Shown one piece after another: positions 56,849 through 64,000 of a DNA stretch of 64,000 bases. The position numbers were made by a program, and so were the translations under genes. Within the stretch, counting starts at the first letter, position 1, and each line of letters opens with the position of its first letter. This stretch comes from Methylococcales bacterium (GTDB lineage: Bacteria; Pseudomonadota; Gammaproteobacteria; Methylococcales; Methylomonadaceae), in NCBI GenBank assembly GCA_028715725.1, contig JAQURG010000001.1:124001-188000 (forward strand). The letters run 5' to 3'. Under the pieces are notes generated by a model. It had not been told where the DNA came from. It did no database searches and saw nothing but the letters and a program-made list of their open reading frames with translations.

Positions 56849-56864
56849 GCTTGCCGCAGCAAGC
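56849..56864. repeat. Hairpin GCTTGC-CGCA-GCAAGC in mcl leader/promoter region
   Basis: 6-bp exact stem with 4-nt loop. Confidence 0.5.
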
Positions 56865-57137
56865 TATAGATGAGCATTCACTCCTATTATGCTAATAAAT
56901 CCGCACGTAAAGAATACGCGTACCCATGCTTAAGCCCAAGTCGGAAACAAATAAATTGCCCATTCTACTTTTAGCGCAAGAAAAGTTCAATTTTTAACGT
57001 GCATATTCTATTTTGTTCCAACAAATCAAATCTTGCCCATTGTCAGTGGCTATGTCATTATTAACGATTTTTGGGCGCTGGCTTTTAATTCCCGGCCTGC
57101 CCCAATCGCTTTTTCAACTACTTACCGAGGCAATACC

Positions 57138-58304
57138 ATGGCTGGTCGTAACCACCTATATATTCCAGGCCCTACTAACGTGCCTAATGAAATTCTGAAT
57201 GCAATGCATATTCCCATGGAAGATCACCGCTCTCCTGTTTTTCCCAAGCTGCTAACGCCTCTGTTACTAGACCTGAAGAAAATTTTTAAAACCGAAACAG
57301 GACAAGCTTTTGTATTTCCTGCGACAGGAACTGCGGGCTGGGAAATCGCATTGACAAATACCTTGAATCCCGGGGATAAGGTATTGATCTACCGTTTCGG
57401 CCAATTCAGCCATTTATGGGCTGAAATGTGCAAACGCTTGGGGTTCAATGTTGAGGTTCATGAAGAAACCTGGGGTAAAGGCATTCCGCTCGACAAACTG
57501 GAAGCGCGCTTGAAAGAGGATACCGGACACGAAATCAAGGCTATTCTGGCGACTCATAATGAAACCGCCACCGGTGTAACCAGCGATATTGGCGGCGTTC
57601 GCGAAGCGATGAATGCTGCAAGCCACCCTGCCCTGCTACTCGTTGATGGCGTCAGCTCTATCGCCAGCCTTGATTTCCGTATGGATGAATGGGGCGTCGA
57701 CAGCGCGATCAGCGGATCTCAAAAAGGTTTTATGCTGCCTGCGGGTGGTGCATTTCTGGCATTCAGCCAAAAAGCTCTCAAAGCCACTGAGACATCGACT
57801 TACCCTCGCTGTTTCCTGGATTTAAGAGACCAGATGAACGCCAACAAAGATGGCTATACGCCTTACACACCGGCTTTGCCGATTCTGTACGGTTTGCGTA
57901 AAGCACTGGATATGCTGCTCGAAGAAGGCCTGGAAAATGTCTATGCGCGCCACCACCGCTTAGCGGAAGGCACCCGTAAAGCCGTGGCCGCCTGGGGTTT
58001 AAAAATATGCGCTCAACCCGGTTTTGAATCTGACACGGTGACGGCAATTATTGTCCCTGAAGATAAAGATGCCCGTGCTGTCATCAACACTGCTTTTAGT
58101 AAATATAATATCTCTTTGGGCGCCGGCTTATCTGAACTTGCCGGTAAAGCCTTCCGTATCGGCCATGTCGGCGATATGAATGACGTATCCATGCTGGGCG
58201 CTATCGCAGGTGTTGAGATGGCGTTACTGGACTGCGGCTTCGATATTAAACCGGGTAGCGGCGTCGCCGCGGCTATCGAATACTATCGTTCCACAGCGAA
58301 ATAA
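57138..58304 (+). CDS. sga: Serine--glyoxylate aminotransferase (start MAGRNHLYIPGPTNVP)
   Basis: MAGRNHLYIPGPTNVPNEILNAMHIPMEDHRSPVFPKLLTPLLLDLKKIFKTETGQAFVFPATGTAGWE...; ISGSQKGFMLP PLP-Lys region. Confidence 0.94.
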   Translation: MAGRNHLYIPGPTNVPNEILNAMHIPMEDHRSPVFPKLLTPLLLDLKKIFKTETGQAFVFPATGTAGWEIALTNTLNPGDKVLIYRFGQFSHLWAEMCKRLGFNVEVHEETWGKGIPLDKLEARLKEDTGHEIKAILATHNETATGVTSDIGGVREAMNAASHPALLLVDGVSSIASLDFRMDEWGVDSAISGSQKGFMLPAGGAFLAFSQKALKATETSTYPRCFLDLRDQMNANKDGYTPYTPALPILYGLRKALDMLLEEGLENVYARHHRLAEGTRKAVAAWGLKICAQPGFESDTVTAIIVPEDKDARAVINTAFSKYNISLGAGLSELAGKAFRIGHVGDMNDVSMLGAIAGVEMALLDCGFDIKPGSGVAAAIEYYRSTAK

Positions 58305-58343
58305 TTGCCTGAACCCGGTGCCGAGTCATTCGGCACACCTCTC

Positions 58344-58431
58344 TGTGCATCAACTTAAAAAGCTTATCTAAGGAAAACCGAAGCCGTCGGTCTCCAGTAT
58401 AATGATCCTACTCTGCCTAAGTTGATGCACA
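58344..58431. repeat. 14-bp perfect long-range inverted repeat in sga-hprA intergenic (TGTGCATCAACTTA / TAAGTTGATGCACA) enclosing a small hairpin
   Basis: Arms 58344-58357 and 58418-58431 are exact reverse complements. Interior contains ACCGA-agccg-TCGGT and a TATAAT (58398-58403). A separate hairpin GTGCCGA-gtcat-TCGGCAC lies at 58318-58336. Confidence 0.85.
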
Positions 58432-58495
58432 CGGGTACTTACCCAACCGGTTAATATTTTGCTTCTAAATCCATAACACTCTGTGGAGGCCCTCA

Positions 58496-59467
58496 ATGAG
58501 CAAACCTAAAGTCATCGTCACTCGTAAATGGCCGGCTGAAGTCGAAGCACAGTTAAAAGCACTTTATGATGTTCACCTGAATGAAAGCGACATTCCCATG
58601 ACAGCAGAGGAACTTAAACACGCCCTGCAAACGGCTGATGCCTTGTTACCCACCGTTACCGACTTGATTAGCGCTGACATACTCAATGTTGAAAACAAGC
58701 GAGCCAGGATTATCGGCAATTTCGGCGTCGGATATAACAATATCGATATCAATGCCGCCAAGGCACAAGGGCTGGTTGTTACCAATACGCCGCATGTTTT
58801 GACCGATTGCACCGCTGACATTGCCATGTTGCTGCTGTTAATGTCGGCACGACGCGCTTCTGAAGGCAACCGCCTGATACGCAGCAGGCAATGGACCGGA
58901 TGGCGGCCCACGCACATGCTCGGACAAAAAGTTACAGGCAACACACTCGGACTGATCGGCTTTGGACGCATAGCCCAGGCAATGGCAAAAAAAGCCCATC
59001 ATGGCTTCGACATGAAAATTTTGTTTTTCGCGCCGTCACAACCCGCGCAAAACATCATTGACGATTTGCAAGCCATTCGCTGTAAAACGATTGAAGAGCT
59101 GTTATCAGAAGCCAACTTTGTCTCTTTACACTGCCCCGGCGGCGAGGCAACCCGGCACTTAATCAATGAACAACGACTAAAACTGATGCGCCCATCCGCC
59201 CATTTAATCAATACCGCCCGTGGCGATGTTATTGACAGCAAGGCCTTGATTAAAGCATTAAAAGAAGGCTGGATTGCCGGCGCGGGCTTAGATGTGTTCG
59301 AAGGTGAACCGGCTATAGATCCCGGCTTTTTGGAGCTGGATAATGTCGCCCTGCTGCCGCATTTGGGCAGCGCAACTGAAGAGACGCGCGTAGCCATGGG
59401 TAATCGCGTACTGGAAAACATCGGAGCTTTTTTTGCAGGACTTGAGCCGAGTGATAGGGTTGTTTGA
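58496..59467 (+). CDS. hprA: Hydroxypyruvate reductase / D-glycerate dehydrogenase
   Basis: 2-hydroxyacid dehydrogenase: NFGVGYNNIDINAAKAQGLVVTNTPHVLTDCTADIAMLLLLMSARR, LGLIGFGRIAQAMAKKA, HLINTARGDVID. Confidence 0.92.
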   Translation: MSKPKVIVTRKWPAEVEAQLKALYDVHLNESDIPMTAEELKHALQTADALLPTVTDLISADILNVENKRARIIGNFGVGYNNIDINAAKAQGLVVTNTPHVLTDCTADIAMLLLLMSARRASEGNRLIRSRQWTGWRPTHMLGQKVTGNTLGLIGFGRIAQAMAKKAHHGFDMKILFFAPSQPAQNIIDDLQAIRCKTIEELLSEANFVSLHCPGGEATRHLINEQRLKLMRPSAHLINTARGDVIDSKALIKALKEGWIAGAGLDVFEGEPAIDPGFLELDNVALLPHLGSATEETRVAMGNRVLENIGAFFAGLEPSDRVV

Positions 59468-59624
59468 AGTCTCCAGGCATTTAATGGCAAAAGCAGGGCA
59501 ATCTCGTCAAAACTATTTTCCTAATAATAATCTCCTGAGCCTCCAACATAGGCTCAAGAGATTCAGGACCTACGGAATCAGCATTTCAAGTTCCCAAAAT
59601 ATTTTTTATGACTTAAATGCAAGC

Positions 59625-60602
59625 TCAAAATAAATGGCTGACTGCCTCTCTCTCTTCTTTTAGCTCATCTTCCGTCAACTTCATTCTTTGCCTGCTAAAT
59701 TCATTAATAGCCAGGCCTTTTACAATACTCGCCTTACCGTCAACTACCGTTACCGGAAAGGAATAAACTAGATCTCCGGCAACGCCATAGCTACCGTCAG
59801 AAAGCATCCCCATACTAACCCAGTCACCGACTTCGGTACCCGATATCCAGTTTTTCATTTGATCAATTGCTGCATTTGCCGCAGATGCCGCGCTCGACTG
59901 GCCTCTGGCCTGAATAACGACAGCGCCGCGTTGCTGAACAGTAGGAATAAATTCATTAATAAACCAGTCTTCATCAATCAGCGACAAGGCATCCTGGCCC
60001 TTTACCTTGGCGTGATGTAAATCGGGATATTGCGTAGCCGAATGATTACCCCAGATAATCATATTTTTTATATCGGCAGTCAGGACACCGCATTTTTCAG
60101 CTAACTGGCTTATTGCTCGATTATGATCCAGACGGGTCATTGCTGAAAAATTTTCCGGGCTTAAATCAGGAGCGTTTTTTATAGTAATCAAGGCATTCGT
60201 ATTAGCGGGATTACCGGTTACCAATACTTTTACATCCCTGTTGGCCACGGCATTTAACGCCTTGCCCTGCACTGCAAATATCTCTGCATTAGCTGCCAAT
60301 AAATCCTTGCGCTCCATACCCGGCCCTCGTGGACGAGCACCTACCAGAAAGGCATAATCTACATTCCTGAACGCCACCATAGGATCATCAGTTATTTCAA
60401 TTCTATGAACCAAGGGGCTGGCGCAATCTTTTAACTCCATCACGACTCCCTGCAAGGCATTCATTGCGGGCGTAATTTCCAGCAAATGCAAGACGATGGG
60501 CTGGTCAGCACCTAGCAGCGAGCCCGCTGCCAAACGAAAAAGCAAAGAATAGCTAATTTGCCCAGCCGCACCGGTAACTGCAATATGAACGGGTGTTTTC
60601 AT
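59625..60602 (-). CDS. mdh: NAD-dependent malate dehydrogenase
   Basis: [10 protein letters not shown]-type N-terminus ([56 protein letters not shown]), [33 protein letters not shown]. Confidence 0.95.
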   Translation of the reverse strand: MKTPVHIAVTGAAGQISYSLLFRLAAGSLLGADQPIVLHLLEITPAMNALQGVVMELKDCASPLVHRIEITDDPMVAFRNVDYAFLVGARPRGPGMERKDLLAANAEIFAVQGKALNAVANRDVKVLVTGNPANTNALITIKNAPDLSPENFSAMTRLDHNRAISQLAEKCGVLTADIKNMIIWGNHSATQYPDLHHAKVKGQDALSLIDEDWFINEFIPTVQQRGAVVIQARGQSSAASAANAAIDQMKNWISGTEVGDWVSMGMLSDGSYGVAGDLVYSFPVTVVDGKASIVKGLAINEFSRQRMKLTEDELKEEREAVSHLF

Positions 60603-60872
60603 TGTTTTTCCTTAAATTTTAATTAATACAAAGTTTGTTTTGACAAAACCTCATTAATAACCGGCAATCGTTATTCCCGACAACCAAGCAGCCCTCACCC
60701 CATCAATTTACTTTAACAAGTGAAATAAATGGCTGACAATCGGTGCAATCGTATCATTCCTGCCATAGTAAAAACACCCCCTGCGCGTGCAGCTTAATCA
60801 CGGCACAGTTTTTTTTATCGGGTATAATATGGCACAAAATCATTACATTAACGCATACACACGGATAAGTTA

Positions 60873-61730
60873 ATGAAAAAACTATTATTCCAATTTGACA
60901 CAGACACGCATCCTTCCGTTTTCGATACAGTTGTCGGTTATGACGGCGGTGCGGATTATGTTATCGGGCATGGTGGATTAATGCCGGAAAATGTTACCGC
61001 CCTGGTTGAAGGCGCAATTTTTACACGCGCGCCCAAAGATAAAAAAAATACCGCCATATTCGTGGGCGGCAGCAATATGATCGCCGGCCAGAAATTATTT
61101 GCCGCTGTCCAAGGCTGTTTTTTCCCCGGCTTTCAGGTTTCCGTGATGCTTGACAGTAACGGCAGTAACACGACGGCAGCCGCAGCCGTTGCCAAACTGG
61201 CGTCCAGCGGCGTGCTCGCCGGTAAAAAAGCCGTCGTGTTGGCGGGCACAGGCCCTGTAGGGCAACGTGCAGCCGCCATGCTGGCTCAGGAAGGCGCAAG
61301 CGTAGCATTGACTGCACGTAAAATGGAGCGTGCCATACAAGCCTGCAATGATATAAAAGCGCGTTTTGGTGTGGATATAACCCCTATTGAAGCCTTTAAT
61401 AATAATGCCAGAGCCAAAGCCATTGAAAACGCGAATATCGTTTTGGCAACCGGTGCAACGGGGGTTGAGCTGCTGACAATTGACCACTGGAAAGATAACA
61501 GCAGTATTGAAATGATAGCCGATGCTAACGCCACTCCGCCTTTAGGAATTGGCGGCACGGATATGATGGATAAGGGTAACTTGCGCCACGGCAAAATCAT
61601 TTGGGGCGCAATCGGCTTCGGCGCATTAAAACTGGCTCTGCACAGGGCTTGTATCGCCAGATTATTTGAAGACAACAAACAGGTTCTTGATGCCGAAAAC
61701 ATCTTCGCCCTGGCTAAAACAATGGCTTAG
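60873..61730 (+). CDS. mtdA: NADP-dependent methylene-tetrahydromethanopterin/methylene-tetrahydrofolate dehydrogenase
   Basis: MKKLLFQFDTDTHPSVFDTVVGYDGGADYVIGHGGLMPENVTALVEGAIFTRAPKDKKNTAIFVGGSN...VLAGTGPVGQRAAAMLAQEGA. Confidence 0.95.
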   Translation: MKKLLFQFDTDTHPSVFDTVVGYDGGADYVIGHGGLMPENVTALVEGAIFTRAPKDKKNTAIFVGGSNMIAGQKLFAAVQGCFFPGFQVSVMLDSNGSNTTAAAAVAKLASSGVLAGKKAVVLAGTGPVGQRAAAMLAQEGASVALTARKMERAIQACNDIKARFGVDITPIEAFNNNARAKAIENANIVLATGATGVELLTIDHWKDNSSIEMIADANATPPLGIGGTDMMDKGNLRHGKIIWGAIGFGALKLALHRACIARLFEDNKQVLDAENIFALAKTMA

Positions 61731-61745
61731 GCAATACCGTTCTCA

Positions 61746-63137
61746 ATGAGCCCAGCAAATCCAACAACCTTATCGTCAAGAAAAGATGCCTTAAGCATTT
61801 TTCAGGCAGGCATCGCCGCCGCCGACCCTTATCAGGCCGTTAAAAAATGTTTATTTGCAGATGACGGACAGTTAGAAATCTTGTTAAATCTGGATAGTAA
61901 AGCTCAAAAGCGTACAGGCAAATGGTCAAAAGTCCATCTTATTGCTTTTGGTAAAGCTGCCTGCGCCATGGCAAAAGCATCTCAGGAAATTATTCCAGCA
62001 CACCTGCTGGCTGATTTTGGCATTGCTGTAACCAACTATGAAAATGTAACCACAGTTGAACATGTTGAGGTCATCGGCGCCTCGCATCCGCTGCCCGATG
62101 AAGCCGGCCTTAATGCAGCCCTTAAGTGTGCCGATCGGATAAGCCATGCGCAAGAAGGCGAGCTGGTTTTGGTATTGGTGAGCGGCGGCGGTTCAGCGCT
62201 TATCCCCTGCCCTGTCGACTCGATTACTCTGCAAGAAAAGATTGCCACTACCGATTTGCTGCTCGCCTGCGGTGCGACCATCAACCAGATTAACTGTGTA
62301 CGCAAACATTTATCACAGTTAAAGGGAGGCGGCTTGGCAAAGCTGGCGGCACCCGCAGACTTGCATGCGCTTGTTTTATCCGATGTATTAGGCGACGATT
62401 TAAGTGCGATTGCCAGCGGTCCAACCGTACCTGATAATACAACTTACGCTGACGCCATCAATGTCTTCAACAGTAAAGGGATCTGGGACAGGGTTTCCGC
62501 AAACGTTCGGCATCATCTGGAACAGGGCGAGCTGGGCAAAATCCCGGAAACGCCGAAGCCTGGCGACAACGTTTTCAAAAATACCTCGCATACATTGATC
62601 GGCAGCAATGCCATCAGCGTCAACGCAACACTTAAAGCCGCGCAAGATCTGGGCTACGAAGCACAGTTGTACAATAGCCATCTTACCGGCGAAGTAAGAA
62701 ATGAAGCTGAAAAATGGGCTCTTTACGCAAAACACTTAATCGACAAGGGCATCGATAAATCGCTTGCCCTGTTAGCGGGCGGCGAAACTACCGTTACCCT
62801 GAAAGGCAATGGTCGCGGCGGCCGTAATCAGGAAATGGCGCTGGCTTTTGCTATTGCCGCGCAGCGACACAGATTAAACGGCGACTGGGCATTCCTTAGC
62901 GGCGGCACCGATGGCCGCGACGGTCCTACCGATGCGGCTGGCGGCCTCGTTGATCAAGACTCAATTGAACGCATGCTTCTGGCCCGCATAGATCCGGCAG
63001 CTGCACTGGACGACAACGATTCTTACACAGCCTTGCGAAACTCACAGGATTTACTTGATACCGGAGCAACCGGCACCAACGTAGCTGATCTGCAAATATT
63101 ACTTATTCACCCTAATTCTTATAAACACCACTCTTAA
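61746..63137 (+). CDS. Glycerate 2-kinase (MOFRL-family glycerate kinase)
   Basis: AFGKAACAMAKASQEIIP...SGGGSALIPCPVDSITLQEKI...GGETTVTLKGNGRGGRNQEMALAFAIAAQ...FLSGGTDGRDGPTDAAGG. Confidence 0.92.
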   Translation: MSPANPTTLSSRKDALSIFQAGIAAADPYQAVKKCLFADDGQLEILLNLDSKAQKRTGKWSKVHLIAFGKAACAMAKASQEIIPAHLLADFGIAVTNYENVTTVEHVEVIGASHPLPDEAGLNAALKCADRISHAQEGELVLVLVSGGGSALIPCPVDSITLQEKIATTDLLLACGATINQINCVRKHLSQLKGGGLAKLAAPADLHALVLSDVLGDDLSAIASGPTVPDNTTYADAINVFNSKGIWDRVSANVRHHLEQGELGKIPETPKPGDNVFKNTSHTLIGSNAISVNATLKAAQDLGYEAQLYNSHLTGEVRNEAEKWALYAKHLIDKGIDKSLALLAGGETTVTLKGNGRGGRNQEMALAFAIAAQRHRLNGDWAFLSGGTDGRDGPTDAAGGLVDQDSIERMLLARIDPAAALDDNDSYTALRNSQDLLDTGATGTNVADLQILLIHPNSYKHHS

Positions 63138-63149
63138 TCAGGAGACACA

Positions 63150-64000
63150 ATGTTTAAAAAATCCATGTCCATAGCCGGTTTTGATGATGAGCTGTTCCAG
63201 GCGATGGAAGAAGAGCGTCTGCGTCAGGAAGATCACATCGAATTGATCGCATCGGAAAATTACACCAGCCCGCGTGTAATGGAAGCGCAAGGTTCGCAGT
63301 TAACCAACAAATACGCCGAAGGCTATCCCGGCAAACGGTATTATGGCGGCTGTGAATTTGTTGATAAAGTCGAACAATTGGCTATCGACCGCGCCAAAGC
63401 ATTGTTTGGCGCCGATTATGCAAACGTACAGGCGCACTCAGGCTCCCAGGCCAACATGGCTGTCTTCATGGCATTGATTCAACCGGGCGATACTATATTG
63501 GGTTTAAGTCTGGCTAATGGCGGCCACTTGACGCACGGCGCCAAACCGAACTTTTCCGGCAAAATCTACAATGCCGTTCAATACGGTTTAAAACCTGAAA
63601 CAGGTGAAATTGATTATGATCAGGTTGAAGCATTAGCCCTGGAACACAAACCCAAAATGATCATTGCCGGCTTTTCCGCTTACTCACGCGTTTGGGATTG
63701 GCGACGTTTCAGGGACATTGCCGATAAAGTAGGCGCTTATTTTGTGGTCGATATGGCGCACGTCGCCGGCTTGATCGCAGCCGGTTTATATCCCAATCCG
63801 GTTCCCTTCGCGGACGTTGTCACCAGCACTACGCATAAATCCCTGCGCGGCCCGCGCGGCGGCCTTATCGTATGCAAAAGCAATCCTGAAATAGAGAAAA
63901 AAATAGACTCCAGCATTTTTCCCGGCATACAAGGCGGCCCTTTCATGCACATTATTGCCGCGAAAGCCGTTTCTTTTAAAGAAGCCATGGAACCTGAGTT
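63150..64000 (+). CDS. glyA: Serine hydroxymethyltransferase, N-terminal part (3' truncated by window edge; not in ORF track)
   Basis: Manual translation: [75 protein letters not shown]...; SHMT PLP site [19 protein letters not shown] Shine-Dalgarno upstream. Confidence 0.97.
   Translation, partial: MFKKSMSIAGFDDELFQAMEEERLRQEDHIELIASENYTSPRVMEAQGSQLTNKYAEGYPGKRYYGGCEFVDKVEQLAIDRAKALFGADYANVQAHSGSQANMAVFMALIQPGDTILGLSLANGGHLTHGAKPNFSGKIYNAVQYGLKPETGEIDYDQVEALALEHKPKMIIAGFSAYSRVWDWRRFRDIADKVGAYFVVDMAHVAGLIAAGLYPNPVPFADVVTSTTHKSLRGPRGGLIVCKSNPEIEKKIDSSIFPGIQGGPFMHIIAAKAVSFKEAMEPE

Overview
The window reads as a gammaproteobacterial methylotroph/methanotroph chromosome; this is inferred from gene content, not from a database search. 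It has four parts. (1) 1-4.2 kb, + strand: the 3' end of a PutA-type proline/P5C dehydrogenase gene, a RibD_C-type reductase, a double-CDGSH Fe-S protein coupled to a CYTH-domain protein, a TPR protein and a 7Fe ferredoxin. (2) 4.2-35.5 kb, - strand: one contiguous translation/transcription block, running tRNA-Tyr, tRNA-Gly, tRNA-Thr, tuf, tRNA-Trp, secE, nusG, rplKAJL, rpoBC, rpsLG, fusA, a second tuf, then the S10, spc and alpha operons. It includes rpmJ, which is missing from the ORF track. (3) 35.7-53.6 kb: gloB, glnE-ilvE-waaF-waaC, an MxaD-like/SRPBCC + YVTN beta-propeller + small-protein cluster, rnhB-lpxA-fabZ-skp-bamA without the usual lpxD and lpxB, the EF-P lysylation genes epmA-efp-epmB, and corA. 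(4) 53.7-64 kb: a serine-cycle C1-assimilation cluster (mtkB, mtkA, mcl, sga, hprA, mdh, mtdA, gck, partial glyA). I saw no CRISPR array, rRNA gene, prophage or transposase. Most of the window is conserved housekeeping DNA and I found no clear, wholly new system. The best leads are intergenic structures (a nested inverted repeat between sga and hprA, a perfect hairpin between rpoB and rpoC, a symmetric -10 palindrome between efp and epmB) and the uncharacterised three-gene cluster at 42.7-44.6 kb. All repeats and stems were found by eye; no folding or homology search was run.
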